Assembly: GCF_003148805.1 (NCBI RefSeq)
Contig: NZ_QGGX01000005.1
Location: 267,339 to 331,338, forward strand
Source: Aminobacter sp. AP02
GTDB taxonomy: Bacteria > Pseudomonadota > Alphaproteobacteria > Rhizobiales > Rhizobiaceae
Direction of reading: 5' to 3'
Length of the DNA stretch: 64,000 nt
The position numbers were made by a program, and so were the translations under genes. Each line of letters begins with the position of its first letter. Within the stretch, counting starts at the first letter, position 1. Below are positions 35,509 through 47,042 of the stretch, one piece after another. The notes beneath the pieces were generated by a model. The model was not told the origin of the DNA and ran no database searches. It saw only the letters and a list, made by a program, of their open reading frames with translations.

Positions 35509-36636
35509 ATGGAATTCTCACCTCAGCAGGACGATGCGCTGCAGGCCGTGGCGCGCTGGCTCAAATCCGGAAGGCCCCAGCTCTTCCGCCTGTTCGGCTA
35601 TGCCGGCACCGGCAAGACGACATTGGCGCGTTATTTCGCCGAGCACGTCGACGGGCAGGTGCAGTTCGCCGCCTTCACCGGCAAGGCAGCGCAGGTGCTG
35701 CGCTCGAAGGGGGCCACGAACGCGCGTACCATCCATTCGCTGATCTACCGGCCAAAGGGCGAGGAGGCCATTGCCGACGAGACGACGGGCAAGACGTCGA
35801 TGTCGCCGACGTTTTCGCTCAACCGCCAAAGCCCTATCGCCAAGGCAAAGCTTGTGGTCATCGACGAATGCTCAATGGTCGACGAGCAGCTTGGGCGCGA
35901 TCTTTTGACCTTTGGAACACCGGTACTGGTGTTGGGCGATCCGGCCCAGTTGCCGCCGATCTCGGGTGGCGGGTTCTTCACCGAGCATGAGCCGGACTTT
36001 CTGTTGACCGAAATCCACCGCCAGGCGCGTGACAATCCGATCCTGCGGCTGGCGCTCGACGTACGCGAGGGCCGCGAGTTCATGCGTGGCGACTATGGCA
36101 CCGCCCAGGTGATCGGCAAGGAGGACGTCAACCAGGACCTGGTGCTCGACGCCGACCAGGTGCTTGTCGGCACCAACCGGACGCGCAGGCGGTACAATCA
36201 GCGTTTGCGCGAACTCAAGGGGTTTGCCGCAGGCTATCCGCAGGCCGGCGACAAGCTGGTGTGCCTGCGCAACGATCCTGCCAAGGGCTTGCTCAATGGT
36301 TCGTTGTGGAAGGTGATGACCTCGTCGCGCGAGACCGTGAAGCCGGGCATCAACCTTCTGGTCGCGCCGGAAGAGGACGATCCTGACCGTGGCGTCGCCA
36401 AGATCAAGCTGTTGAAGCAGGTGTTCGAAAGCCCGGACGAAGAAATCCCCTGGGGCACCAAGAAGCGTTATGACGACTTCGACTATGGCTACGCGCTGAC
36501 CGTGCACAAGGCGCAGGGCTCGCAGTGGAACAATGTCGTGTTGTTTGACGAAAGCTACGCCTTCAAGGAAACGCGCCAGCGCTGGCTCTACACGGCAATT
36601 ACCCGTGCGGCCGAGCGTCTGACCATCGTGCGCTAG
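35509..36636 (+). CDS. RecD-like SF1 helicase
   Basis: A 375-residue single-chain ATP-dependent DNA helicase of the RecD/Dda type. Walker A FGYAGTGKTT at 29-38, Walker B VVIDECSMVD, motif III LVLGDPAQLPPISGGGFF, and C-terminal DFDYGYALTVHKAQGSQW and YTAITRAAERL (motifs V/VI) are complete. The N-terminal domain of long RecD proteins is missing, as in many small exonuclease V-like helicases. The ATG at 35509 is the natural start; the upstream frame is antisense to the GNAT gene. Confidence 0.92.
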   Translation: MEFSPQQDDALQAVARWLKSGRPQLFRLFGYAGTGKTTLARYFAEHVDGQVQFAAFTGKAAQVLRSKGATNARTIHSLIYRPKGEEAIADETTGKTSMSPTFSLNRQSPIAKAKLVVIDECSMVDEQLGRDLLTFGTPVLVLGDPAQLPPISGGGFFTEHEPDFLLTEIHRQARDNPILRLALDVREGREFMRGDYGTAQVIGKEDVNQDLVLDADQVLVGTNRTRRRYNQRLRELKGFAAGYPQAGDKLVCLRNDPAKGLLNGSLWKVMTSSRETVKPGINLLVAPEEDDPDRGVAKIKLLKQVFESPDEEIPWGTKKRYDDFDYGYALTVHKAQGSQWNNVVLFDESYAFKETRQRWLYTAITRAAERLTIVR

Positions 36637-36684
36637 GATTTCCGCAGGCCGGCACTTTCGGATCTGGGACCAGAATCGGCCGCG

Positions 36685-37557
36685 TCAGGCAACGACCTCG
36701 AAAAGCACTGCGGTCGCATCGTCCGAAACCTTGAACCGCGGGAATTTCTTGCCGTCTGGGTCTTCGACCTGCTCGATCTGACGCAATTGCTGCAACAGTG
36801 GGGCGAGCCCGGTTTCCGCCGCAGCGCGAACGAATTCACCGACGCCATAGCGGCCGTACTGGTCGACAAGGGCGGCAAAACCGTCGGAACACAGCAGGCC
36901 TCGCGCAGGCAGGGCTACTGCGAGCTGCTCGGTGACGAGATGATCGGCTGCTTCAGGTTCAGTCCCCAGCGTCCAGACTGAACCGCCGGGGCGATTGTAG
37001 GCGGCGCGGCGACGGCGCAACTCTTCGCGCACGACAGGGGCGTCGGCGAGCGCCTGATGCGCAGCGAAGCCGCCCGAAAGGGCGATCGCCGTGCGGGCGC
37101 CATCGCGCTCGTGGGCATGGGCACTTTTGATGGCGCTGGTTTCGAGCTCGACACCTTCGGCGTCGACGAGGAAAAGGCGGCAGTCGCCCAGGCCATGCGT
37201 GACCAATGCTTCGCCTTCCACGCGAACCATCTGGAAACTGGCGACCGGCATGTTCCAAGGCTCGATCGGCAAGGCGTGGGCCGCCTCATGAACGACATTG
37301 AAGGCGCGCTGGTTGAGTTCGCGCACGATATCGGCCACCGGGCGGCCGTTGCGCACCAGCTCTTCGAAGGTGCTCTGTGCAAAACGGGCGAGCCAGGCGG
37401 CATCAGAACCGTGCAGGCCAACGATGCTGTTGCCGCCGAGGCCGGTGGCGCCATCGATGACGAATGCACAGCTGGCGTTGCCGCCGGCACTATCCTCGTT
37501 CGGACGCGAGGGCGAGCCGGGGGCGGTGATCGAATCGATGATGCGAATATTGGGCAT
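36685..37557 (-). CDS. PP2C-like protein phosphatase
   Basis: A 290-residue PPM/PP2C-fold protein. NEDSAGGNASCAFVIDGATGLGG carries the metal-binding aspartate (IDGATG), VTHGLGDCRLFLVD and LPARGLLCSDGFAALVD are further core strands, and KVSDDATAVLFEVV provides the terminal DD. These match bacterial PP2C phosphatases, although the spacing in DGATG differs from the usual DGMGG. It may dephosphorylate Ser/Thr residues. The next gene upstream encodes a SpoIIAA-like protein. Confidence 0.72.
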   Translation of the reverse strand: MPNIRIIDSITAPGSPSRPNEDSAGGNASCAFVIDGATGLGGNSIVGLHGSDAAWLARFAQSTFEELVRNGRPVADIVRELNQRAFNVVHEAAHALPIEPWNMPVASFQMVRVEGEALVTHGLGDCRLFLVDAEGVELETSAIKSAHAHERDGARTAIALSGGFAAHQALADAPVVREELRRRRAAYNRPGGSVWTLGTEPEAADHLVTEQLAVALPARGLLCSDGFAALVDQYGRYGVGEFVRAAAETGLAPLLQQLRQIEQVEDPDGKKFPRFKVSDDATAVLFEVVA

Positions 37558-37604
37558 GATGATCGCTGTCTGGCGCGCGCCGGTGACCGGAGTGTGACCG
37601 CAGG

Positions 37605-38003
37605 CTATTCGACCGGTTTGGCGCCAAGCCATTCCCATGCCTTGGTCTCGTCGGCATCGGAGAAGTGTCTTGTTTCGATCGAAGTCAGCGGCGCGAACAA
37701 CCCGATCATCGGTCCCATCCAGACCGGCCCGCCGACGAGCGCGTAGCGGCGAATGCGCTGCAGCGCTTTCATCTTTCCCTTGAAGGTTGTTGGGTCGAAC
37801 AGGGCTGACCAGTCAAAGCCGTCGTAGCCGCTGGCCCGCAGCAAAATGTCGATCTTGTCGTGTCCTTCATAGGCCGCGTCGAGCAGTCCGTAGGCATTTT
37901 CGATGTCGGCCTGGGTGAAGTGGCCAGCGATCTCGAAGGCAAAAACATCGCCTTTGTCGGTGTCGATGCGTCGAAACGGCGGTGGGGCATCCATGGATTT
38001 CAT
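37605..38003 (-). CDS. SpoIIAA-like (STAS/SEC14-type) protein
   Basis: A 132-residue protein with GDVFAFEIAGHFTQADIENAYGLLDAA and DILLRASGYDGFDWSALFD followed by RRYALVGGPVWMGPMIGLFAPL, the pattern of the SpoIIAA-like alphaproteobacterial family (single alpha/beta domain). It is 47 bp upstream of the PP2C gene on the same strand. STAS-like and PP2C proteins often act together in partner-switching; here that is only suggested by adjacency. An internal start at MDAPPPF is possible. Confidence 0.75.
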   Translation of the reverse strand: MKSMDAPPPFRRIDTDKGDVFAFEIAGHFTQADIENAYGLLDAAYEGHDKIDILLRASGYDGFDWSALFDPTTFKGKMKALQRIRRYALVGGPVWMGPMIGLFAPLTSIETRHFSDADETKAWEWLGAKPVE

Positions 38004-38125
38004 CCTGAGTCCTCGACGATCTGGGGGCTGCGCATCCGCATCCACCCTGGAACACATAAAAGCGCTCTCTGTTCCCGCCCAAGCCGTGATAGGTGCGTTG
38101 TTCTCATTGTTACTGTGAGTTGCCT

Positions 38126-38866
38126 ATGCCCGCCAAGCTTTCCGTGAACGTCAATGCCATCGCCATGCTGCGCAACCGGCGCGATCTGCCCTGGCCAAGC
38201 GTGACTGGCCTCGGCCGCATCGCCCTTGCAGCCGGCGCGCACGGGCTGACGGTGCACCCGCGCCCAGACCAGCGCCACATACGCTTCTCCGACCTTCCGG
38301 AGATCAGAGCGCTGATCGACGATGAATTTCCAAAGGCCGAGTTCAACATCGAGGGCTATCCGAGTGAGGATTTCCTGCAACTCGTCGAAAAACATCAGCC
38401 CGAACAGGTGACGCTGGTGCCGGACGATCCGTCGCAGGCGACGTCCGACCACGGCTGGGATTTCACCAGCCAAGCAAGCCTGCTCAAGCCGGTGGTCGCG
38501 CGGCTGAAGAAGGGTGGCTTCCGTGTTTCGCTGTTTGCCGATGCCGATCCTGCCGCGGTGAGTGCCGCGCGCGATACCGGTGCTGACCGAATCGAGCTTT
38601 TCACCGGCCCCTACGGAGCGTGCTTCGACGATTCATCAAAGGCTGCCAAAGAGCTGGAAATGCTGGCAAAAACTGCGGAGGCCGCGCTCGCCGCAGGTTT
38701 GGCTGTCAATGCCGGACACGACCTTGTTGTCGATAATCTGCCGCCGCTGATGCGTCGCATCCCGAAGTTGGCCGAAGTTTCGATCGGCCATGGCCTCACG
38801 GCCGATGCGCTCGAATATGGCATGACCGGGACAATTAAGCGCTATCTCAAGGCGTGCGGATGGTAA
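38126..38866 (+). CDS. pdxJ: pyridoxine 5'-phosphate synthase
   Basis: A 246-residue TIM-barrel enzyme condensing deoxyxylulose 5-P with 3-amino-2-oxopropyl phosphate in vitamin B6 synthesis. Motifs are [61 protein letters not shown] and [13 protein letters not shown]. The ATG at 38126 gives the normal family length. Confidence 0.95.
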   Translation: MPAKLSVNVNAIAMLRNRRDLPWPSVTGLGRIALAAGAHGLTVHPRPDQRHIRFSDLPEIRALIDDEFPKAEFNIEGYPSEDFLQLVEKHQPEQVTLVPDDPSQATSDHGWDFTSQASLLKPVVARLKKGGFRVSLFADADPAAVSAARDTGADRIELFTGPYGACFDDSSKAAKELEMLAKTAEAALAAGLAVNAGHDLVVDNLPPLMRRIPKLAEVSIGHGLTADALEYGMTGTIKRYLKACGW

Positions 38867-38971
38867 TATCCTCGCAAGCCATGCATGGCGCGAACATTAG
38901 CTGCCGCAAAAGAGCTGTTGCTTTTGCGACACGGCAAGCGTAGAGCCCCGCCGCTTCACGGAGAGTCGTTC

Positions 38972-40888
38972 ATGACCGGTGCCGGCGCTGACAAGGCGGG
39001 AACAAGCGGGCAGGCGGTCCAGGCGGACGGCCACTCGCACGACATCAGACTGCTTGTGATCGGCGCGCTGGGCGTCGTCTTCGGCGACATCGGCACGAGC
39101 CCGATCTACGCGTTTCGCGAAGCGCTGGTGGCGTCGGCGGGCGGGCAGGTCGCCTCGCGCGAGGATATCCTCGGCGTGCTGTCGCTCATCATTTGGGCAC
39201 TGACGATCATCGTCACCATCAAATATGTCATGTTCGTGCTGAGAGCCCACAACCGCGGCGAGGGCGGAACGCTGTCGCTGATGGCGCTGGCGCGACGCAC
39301 ACTGCCCAAACGCTCGGGCATCATCCTCGCACTCGGCATGATCGGCGCTTCGCTGTTTTATGGCGATGCGGTCATCACCCCGGCGATCTCGGTGCTGTCT
39401 GCGGTCGAGGGCATGAACGTCGTCACGCCGGCTTTCCAGCCCTATGTCGTGCCACTCACGCTGGTTATCCTGGCGATCCTGTTTTCGGTGCAGCGCTTTG
39501 GGACTGGCAGCGTGGCGATCGTGTTCGGCCCTATCACGCTGGTTTGGTTCATAGCCATTGGCTATTCCGGTGTCGTCCATATCGTCGAGGACCCGGAAAT
39601 CCTCTGGGCAGTGAACCCGATCTACATCGTGCAGTTCCTGGCCCACCAACCGGAGGTGTCATTCGTAACTATCGGCGCAATCTTCCTGGCAGTGACGGGT
39701 GCCGAGGCGCTTTACGCCGATCTCGGACATTTCGGACGCCGGCCAATCGTCCTGGCTTGGCTCTGCATCGTCTTTCCGTGCCTCTTGCTCAATTATGTCG
39801 GCCAAGGCGCATTCGTACTCAGCCATGGCGGCAATGTCGGCCATCCGTTCTTCGAGATGAATGAAGGCTGGATGCTGGTGCCGATGGTCGTTTTGGCGAC
39901 CGCTGCTACCGTCATCGCCAGCCAGGCGGTGATCACCGGCGCCTATTCGCTGACGCGCCAGGCGGTGCAGCTCAATATGCTGCCGCGCCTGGTAATCCAG
40001 CATACGTCGGAAACCACGCTGGGCCAGATCTACATGCCGCGCGTCAACATGCTGTTGGCGCTAGTGGTGATGCTCCTGGTCGTCGGTTTCGGCGAATCGA
40101 GCAAGCTGGCTTCCGCCTATGGAATCTCGGTGACCGGCAACATGCTGGTGACGACGCTGCTGCTTTCAGTGGTGATGTTGCGCGTCTGGCGCTGGCGGGT
40201 CGCTGCCGTCGTCGTTGCGATAACCGTTTTTGGCCTCATCGATCTCGGCTTCTTTGCCTCCAACATCGTCAAGGTGTTCGAGGGCGGCTGGGCGTCGCTT
40301 GCAGTAGCCTTCACCATCGTCACCGTCATGTGGACCTGGGTGCGCGGCAGCCGCTATCTGTTCGACAAGACGCGCAAGAACGAGATTCCACTCAATTTCC
40401 TCGCCGAGAGCCTGATCAAGAAGAAGCCGCATATGGTGCCCGGCACTGCGGTATTTCTGACCAGCGATCCCGACAGCGCGCCGACCGCGCTGATGCACAG
40501 CCTCAAGCACTACAAGGTGCTGCATGAGCAGAACGTCATCTTGTCGGTGGTGACGGCACAGCAACCGGTGGTGCCCGACAGCGAACGCGTGAAGATGGAG
40601 CAGGTCAACGAGCTGTTTATGCGTGTGAAGCTGAAGTTCGGCTACATGGAGCAGCCCAACATCCCCAAGGCGCTGGCCATCTGCCGCAAGCAAGGCTGGA
40701 AGTTCGACATCATGACGACGTCGTTCTTCCTGTCGCGGCGCTCGCTGAAGGCGTCGCCCAACTCGGGCATGCCGGTGTGGCAGGACAGGCTGTTCATCGG
40801 CCTGGCGCGTACGGCTGCGGACGCGACCGAGTACTTCCAGATCCCGACCGGTCGCGTGGTGGAGGTCGGAACCCAGGTTTCGATCTGA
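38972..40888 (+). CDS. kup: Kup-type potassium uptake transporter
   Basis: A 638-residue K+/H+ symporter with about 12 membrane helices. [19 protein letters not shown] is the defining N-terminal Kup motif, [23 protein letters not shown] is the second conserved segment, and a long cytosolic C-terminal domain (~470-638) follows. It supports low-affinity K+ uptake, especially at acidic pH or hyperosmotic stress. The ATG at 38972 has GGAGAG upstream; the open frame starts 29 codons earlier. Confidence 0.95.
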   Translation: MTGAGADKAGTSGQAVQADGHSHDIRLLVIGALGVVFGDIGTSPIYAFREALVASAGGQVASREDILGVLSLIIWALTIIVTIKYVMFVLRAHNRGEGGTLSLMALARRTLPKRSGIILALGMIGASLFYGDAVITPAISVLSAVEGMNVVTPAFQPYVVPLTLVILAILFSVQRFGTGSVAIVFGPITLVWFIAIGYSGVVHIVEDPEILWAVNPIYIVQFLAHQPEVSFVTIGAIFLAVTGAEALYADLGHFGRRPIVLAWLCIVFPCLLLNYVGQGAFVLSHGGNVGHPFFEMNEGWMLVPMVVLATAATVIASQAVITGAYSLTRQAVQLNMLPRLVIQHTSETTLGQIYMPRVNMLLALVVMLLVVGFGESSKLASAYGISVTGNMLVTTLLLSVVMLRVWRWRVAAVVVAITVFGLIDLGFFASNIVKVFEGGWASLAVAFTIVTVMWTWVRGSRYLFDKTRKNEIPLNFLAESLIKKKPHMVPGTAVFLTSDPDSAPTALMHSLKHYKVLHEQNVILSVVTAQQPVVPDSERVKMEQVNELFMRVKLKFGYMEQPNIPKALAICRKQGWKFDIMTTSFFLSRRSLKASPNSGMPVWQDRLFIGLARTAADATEYFQIPTGRVVEVGTQVSI

Positions 40889-41043
40889 GGCTGCGGCCAG
40901 GAAGCGAAGCATTTCCGACCTGGATCGATCGGGCGGAACATGCGGCCGGCAAGGATCCTGCCTGAGCCGGCAACTGCGTAGGCTTCGCACCAGAAATTTT
41001 CGCCGATGTCTTGCGAAGCGTCGGTGATTACGGCATAAGCCGA

Positions 41044-41058
41044 ACCGTAACGTACGGT
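41044..41058. promoter_or_regulatory. candidate autoregulatory TetR operator
   Basis: ACCGTA-ACG-TACGGT is a perfect 6-bp inverted repeat with a 3-bp spacer, 45 bp upstream of the TetR start codon. Size and position suit a TetR-family operator. No experimental basis. Confidence 0.4.
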
Positions 41059-41102
41059 ACGGCCCTTTGAGGTGCTCGACGTTACGTGACAGGTCGGGAA
41101 CA

Positions 41103-42801
<1,699 letters not shown>

Positions 42802-42860
42802 GAAGCCATTCCGCACTGACGGCGTCGTGGCCGGCGCGGCTATTGGTTTCGGAAATACAG

Positions 42861-42888
42861 AACCGGCGGAGCAATCCGCCGGTTTTTC
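42861..42888 (+). terminator. intrinsic terminator after ilvC
   Basis: AACCGGCGGA-GCAA-TCCGCCGGTT is a perfect 10-bp stem followed by TTTC. It separates ilvC from the convergent PilZ gene. Confidence 0.85.
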
Positions 42889-42903
42889 ATTTCAAGGATT
42901 TGC

Positions 42904-43200
42904 TCAGCCGTAGTGCCAGGCGGGTTTGGGCTCGGTGCCTTCGAATTGCACGCCGACGCGGTCGCTACGGCGCCAGCGCACGACCGAGCGATAGCCGATC
43001 CCGTCGACCGGCACGTAGAGCAGGAAGCGCTCCGGGATGCGCGCGTCGGCGCCGACGCGCAGTTCCGCGCCGCCCTGGTGCATGTTGCGGATCGTGCAGG
43101 TAATTTCCGAATTGCTGACGCCGGTGATGATCGACGCACCCTTGAGCACCCGGTTGCGATGCTCGCGCTGTTTGTTGGTCGCGGTGTCGTCGGTCATCAA
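42904..43200 (-). CDS. PilZ-domain protein
   Basis: A 98-residue protein that is essentially one PilZ domain, the c-di-GMP receptor fold. REHRNRVLKGASI fits the RxxxR switch, and TIRNMHQGGAELRV takes the place of the usual [D/N]xSxxG motif. Two diguanylate cyclases are encoded elsewhere in the window. The NMHQGG motif lacks the usual serine, so c-di-GMP affinity is uncertain. Confidence 0.8.
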   Translation of the reverse strand: MMTDDTATNKQREHRNRVLKGASIITGVSNSEITCTIRNMHQGGAELRVGADARIPERFLLYVPVDGIGYRSVVRWRRSDRVGVQFEGTEPKPAWHYG

Positions 43201-43298
43201 GCTAGCTCAGAATCATGCGGGCGAGTCGGTCCGGCGCCGTCATGGGCCCGACTTCTAAACATCCGGTTTGCGGCTACTACACAGAAAACGCCGCAGCC

Positions 43299-43850
43299 TC
43301 AGCCGTATGGTGACCAGCACTGCTGGCGCGGTCCATTGTAGGGCTGGAAGGTGTTGGTGTAGACCGAATACGAACGGTAGCGGTTGTAGCACCAGCGGAT
43401 GTGGGCCCTGGAGAGCGCGACCGGGGCGACGTAGCGCGGCCTGACATAGCTTGGCTGCACGTAGATTGGGTCATAGTTGTACGGGCCATAGGCGTAGAGT
43501 GGGGCAGCTAAACCCAGTCCCAGGCCCAAGGCGAAGGCGTCGCCGCCCCAGCCACCCCAGCCGCCGTACCAACCGCCACGCCAGCCACCGCCGTGCCAGC
43601 CGTGACCGTTCCAGCCGCCGCCATGCCAACCACCACCGCCATGCCAACCACCGCCATCGCGAACAAGTTGCACCATTCGGTCAAGATTGCCGTCCGCCCG
43701 GAGTACAGCGTTCTGGGGTTGAGGCGCATCCGAAGGCCTGGCCGGATAGGGCATCGAAATGGGACCAGCCAATGTTGGCAAGGTTGTGCAGGCCAGCGTG
43801 CCGAGGACCAGCAGTCCTGAGCGCGCCACCGCTGAGAAGATGTACATCAT
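43299..43850 (-). CDS. BA14K-family secreted protein, Gly/Trp/His-rich
   Basis: A 183-residue exported protein. A signal peptide ([19 protein letters not shown]) is followed by a Gly-Trp-His repeat region ([20 protein letters not shown]), a Tyr/Pro-rich stretch and the BA14K C-terminus [20 protein letters not shown] and [13 protein letters not shown]14K proteins are lectin-like, immunoreactive envelope proteins of Brucella and relatives. GGAGGT precedes the ATG at 43850. It is a paralogue of the next gene, sharing the C-terminal module. Confidence 0.88.
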   Translation of the reverse strand: MMYIFSAVARSGLLVLGTLACTTLPTLAGPISMPYPARPSDAPQPQNAVLRADGNLDRMVQLVRDGGGWHGGGGWHGGGWNGHGWHGGGWRGGWYGGWGGWGGDAFALGLGLGLAAPLYAYGPYNYDPIYVQPSYVRPRYVAPVALSRAHIRWCYNRYRSYSVYTNTFQPYNGPRQQCWSPYG

Positions 43851-43984
43851 GGCGACCTCCACGGAAAAACGGCGTCCGTGCAGGTCCGGAGCGGCTGCAC
43901 TACGGCGCACACATTAACGCGCCGCTAGTGCAGACGTTCCAGCAGGTAACGCCGTCTCACGGGTGATGTCGCGCTAAGTGCCGA

Positions 43985-44494
43985 TCAGCGATAGGGGGAC
44001 CAACACTGCTGGCGCGGACCATTGTAGGGCTGGAACGTGTTGTCCCAGGCACGGTAAGAACGGTACCGGCTGTAGCACCAGCGCGCATGCGGTGACGAGA
44101 CGCCGGAGCGATAGACGCGGCGGGGCTCATAATAGCGCGGCTGGTAGTAGCGGGGTTCGTAGTAGCGGTAGGCCGGGACACCAAAATTGAAGTAGATGCC
44201 GGTGCCGCCGAAATAGTTGGGGCGGTAGGGCCTGTAGTTCCCACGCCAGTTGTTGTCGTAGCGGCGATAGTCGCGCCCGCGCCAGCCGTCGCCGCCCCAG
44301 CCGTCGTTGCGATACGGCCTGCAGCCGTAGCCGCCGCAATATTGTACTTTCGTCAAATCCGCATTTGCTTGAGGAACAGGCGTTGCCGGTCGCGCCAAGC
44401 TGGCCGGCCCGGCGGACGCCGCCAAGGGCAAGCCCACCACCAGGCCAAGGGCGACAAGGCCTGAGCGTGCAAGTGATGAGAGTTCGCGTTTCAT
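43985..44494 (-). CDS. BA14K-family secreted protein, Tyr/Arg-rich
   Basis: A 169-residue exported protein with a signal peptide ([19 protein letters not shown]), a Tyr/Arg/Asn-rich middle ([35 protein letters not shown]) and the same terminal module as its neighbour ([31 protein letters not shown]). The ATG at 44494 has GGAG nearby. The duplicated module with divergent linkers suggests tandem duplication followed by repeat-driven change. Confidence 0.87.
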   Translation of the reverse strand: MKRELSSLARSGLVALGLVVGLPLAASAGPASLARPATPVPQANADLTKVQYCGGYGCRPYRNDGWGGDGWRGRDYRRYDNNWRGNYRPYRPNYFGGTGIYFNFGVPAYRYYEPRYYQPRYYEPRRVYRSGVSSPHARWCYSRYRSYRAWDNTFQPYNGPRQQCWSPYR

Positions 44495-44627
44495 TGTCGT
44501 CTCCTGATATCCGAATCCCAGAGGCCCCAGCCCATAGTTTCGATGGAGGTGAGGCAACTTCCGCCTTTCAGCCTGAACGTGTCATGAACGGCGCCGGTTC
44601 CGGGGCAGGGCTTGTATTTGGCCCGAC

Positions 44628-45761
44628 ATGAAGGCAATGCTCGCGGCCATGTCGCTGCGCCTTGCTACCTTCAATGTCGAGAACCTTATGAACAGGTTCG
44701 ATTATTCCGGCTACCGCAATCAGCTCAACGAGGACCGAACGCTGGCCTTGTTCGAGATCAACAGCGAGGCCGAATATCGCTTGCTCGAGCAGGCTCGCGC
44801 GATCGCGCATGCCGACGACAACCGCCAGCTGACTGCCCTTGCGATCGCTGAAACCAGGGCCGATATCATCTGCCTGCAGGAGGTCGACAATATCGAGGCA
44901 CTGAAAGCCTTCGAGTATGGCTATCTGTTCAAGATGGTAGGCCAAGGCTACCAGCACAAATACACAACCTCCGGCAATGACTCGCGCGGCATCGATGTTG
45001 CGGTGATGATGCGCACCGAGACCGCGCAAGGCGAGCCGATAGAGTTCGTGCGCATGACCAGCCACGCGCATGTCACCTTCGAGGAATTCGGGCTGCACAC
45101 GCCCGAGCTTGCCGAACTTGGGCAGGAGCCGTTCGAGCGCATCTTCCGGCGCGACTGCCTGGAGATCGACGTCAAGATCGGCGGCAGGCCGCTGACCATG
45201 TATTCGGTGCATTTCAAGTCAATGGGATCGCCGCGCAACGGCATGAACGGGCGCGAAGCGACGATGCCGATCCGCGTAGCCGAAGCCAAGGCCGTGCGAC
45301 GGATCATCGAGAACCGTTTCGGCAAGGACCATGCGGCCGAAAAACGCTGGGTGATCTGCGGCGATATGAACGATTACCGTCAGCGGCTGGTGATCGGGGG
45401 CGATGCCTATCAAGGCTACAATTTCACCGTCGCCGACGACAGCGATTCCAGCATCGGCGTGCTGGTTGGCGACGGCTTTGCTGAAAACATCGTCGAGCGG
45501 CGACCGGAAATGGACCGCTGGACGCTCTATCACACGCGTGGGCCGCAGGAGCGGCACCTGTGCCAGCTCGACTATATCCTGCTGTCTCCGGCATTGGCGC
45601 GCACGAATGCGCAGGTAATGCCCGATATCATCCGTCGCGGCCAGCCCTGGCGCACGATCTTTCCACCCGGGCAGGAGGTGGAGCGCTATCCGCGCGCCGG
45701 CTGGGACCGGCCAAAGGCCTCCGACCACTGCCCGGTAGCCGTCACCATTGCCATCACCTGA
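44628..45761 (+). CDS. endonuclease/exonuclease/phosphatase-fold protein
   Basis: A 377-residue EEP-superfamily hydrolase. LRLATFNVENLMNRF (metal/active-site Asn), ICLQEVDN (Mg-binding Glu), YSVHFKS, VICGDMNDYRQR and the C-terminal SDHCPVAVTI (catalytic Asp-His) are all present. The superfamily cleaves nucleic acids or phosphoester lipids; no export signal is evident. Alternative starts at MLAAMSL and MSLRLATF exist. A NUDIX gene follows immediately. Confidence 0.82.
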   Translation: MKAMLAAMSLRLATFNVENLMNRFDYSGYRNQLNEDRTLALFEINSEAEYRLLEQARAIAHADDNRQLTALAIAETRADIICLQEVDNIEALKAFEYGYLFKMVGQGYQHKYTTSGNDSRGIDVAVMMRTETAQGEPIEFVRMTSHAHVTFEEFGLHTPELAELGQEPFERIFRRDCLEIDVKIGGRPLTMYSVHFKSMGSPRNGMNGREATMPIRVAEAKAVRRIIENRFGKDHAAEKRWVICGDMNDYRQRLVIGGDAYQGYNFTVADDSDSSIGVLVGDGFAENIVERRPEMDRWTLYHTRGPQERHLCQLDYILLSPALARTNAQVMPDIIRRGQPWRTIFPPGQEVERYPRAGWDRPKASDHCPVAVTIAIT

Positions 45762-45774
45762 GAAAGACCTCGTC

Positions 45775-46488
45775 TTGGCCTTCGACATTCCGCGCAATCA
45801 GATCCTGCCCGTCGACGTCATCGACGTACGCCTCGATCCCCAGCCACATCCGTTCGAGCGCGACAATGCCGCTGCCATCGCAGCCAATTGGACCGCCGAG
45901 AACGAGCTGAGGCCATCGCTGTTCGACGGCACAGTGGTGCTGCTGTCGGAGCTTTCCTACCGCGACAACCGACTAACCGGGCGCTGTCATGCCATTCGGT
46001 TCTCGACCTTCATGCTGTGGCGGAAGTTGAAGCCAGTCACCAGCGCCGAGCACGCCTTCGCGCATGCCATGCTGATTGCGAGCGACAATGCGCTGGTGGC
46101 GATCCGGATGGGCGCGCATACGGCCAATGCGGGAAAGGTCTACTTCGCCGCGGGCTCATTTGAGCCGGAGGATTTTGCCAACGGGCAGGTCGACCTCGAC
46201 TACAACATGGCGCGCGAGGTGCGCGAGGAAACCGGCCTCGATCTCGGCCAGGCCAGCCGCGAGGAACGTTGCTACGCGCTTTCAGTTGAAAGCGGGACGG
46301 TGATCGTGCGCTGCTACCATATGGCCGAGACAGCCGATGAGCTGGCGAGGCGGATCGCAGAATTTGTTGCTACCGAAACCGAACCGGAGATCGAAGGGCC
46401 TGTCATCATCCGGGGCATGCACGATCTGCCGGAGGGGTTGATGCCACATATGCGCTCGCTGGCGGAGTGGCATTTTTCGAAGAACTGA
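45775..46488 (+). CDS. NUDIX hydrolase
   Basis: A protein of 237 residues (or 246 if the TTG at 45748 is used). AREVREETGLDL is the core of the NUDIX box; the part before it (YFAAGSFEPEDFANGQVDLDYN) carries an insertion relative to the textbook spacing. It would hydrolyse a nucleoside-diphosphate-linked compound. The N-terminal ~100 residues are a separate, unrecognised domain. Both candidate starts are TTG; GAGAAAG lies upstream of 45775. Confidence 0.72.
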   Translation: MAFDIPRNQILPVDVIDVRLDPQPHPFERDNAAAIAANWTAENELRPSLFDGTVVLLSELSYRDNRLTGRCHAIRFSTFMLWRKLKPVTSAEHAFAHAMLIASDNALVAIRMGAHTANAGKVYFAAGSFEPEDFANGQVDLDYNMAREVREETGLDLGQASREERCYALSVESGTVIVRCYHMAETADELARRIAEFVATETEPEIEGPVIIRGMHDLPEGLMPHMRSLAEWHFSKN

Positions 46489-46576
46489 AGTCGGCTGACA
46501 AGCCTGCGCGAAAGTGCTTGCTGCCAAGGTGCCACGGCGTCACAATCTGATGCGCTGCAAGACTTCGGGGGATGCG

Positions 46577-47033
46577 ATGGCCAGCCTGACTGCTCGAACA
46601 AGTCTCTTTCTTGGCGCCATCGCGTTGGCGGTTTCTGTCCCAAAGTGGTGCTGCCGACGCATTCGATACCAGCAACGCCGGTGCCAAGGTCGTCGTGACG
46701 CCGCTTGCCTCGACCACGGTGACGGCCAGTGGCCAGCCGATCATGTTGCCGCAAAAGAACGTGCAGGTGCTGGTCTCGTCCTTCGAGATTCCGCCCGGAG
46801 CCACGTTGCCGGTGCATATGCACCCGTCGGCCCGCTACGCCTACGTGCTTGAGGGCCAATTGCAGGTGACCAATGTCGATACCGGCAAGAGCACCAGCTA
46901 CAATAAGGGCGACTTCATCGTCGAGATGATCGGCACGTGGCATCAGGGCGCAAATGTTGGGGCCGATCCGGTCAAGCTTCTGGTGATCGACCAGGTCGAG
47001 GAAGGCACTGCCAACACGGTGCTGAAGCAATAG
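46577..47033 (+). pseudogene. secreted cupin protein, frameshifted near the signal peptide
   Basis: From the ATG at 46577 a signal-peptide-like sequence (MASLTARTSLFLGAIALAVSV) runs into the wrong frame at CAAAG, 46641-46645. The rest of the protein, ending in a cupin fold (LPVHMHPSARYAYVLEG, NKGDFIVEMIGTWHQG), lies in the next frame (46611-47033). Removing one A at 46642-46644 joins them as SVPSGAADAFDTS. This could be a true inactivating frameshift, a sequencing error, or a later start giving a cytosolic protein. Confidence 0.6.
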
Positions 47034-47042
47034 CAGACGTTC

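Noticed and set aside
43593..43729. Gly/Trp/His codon repeats as a possible tandem-repeat locus.
   Set aside because: They are coding repeats within the BA14K protein, with no evidence of independent function.
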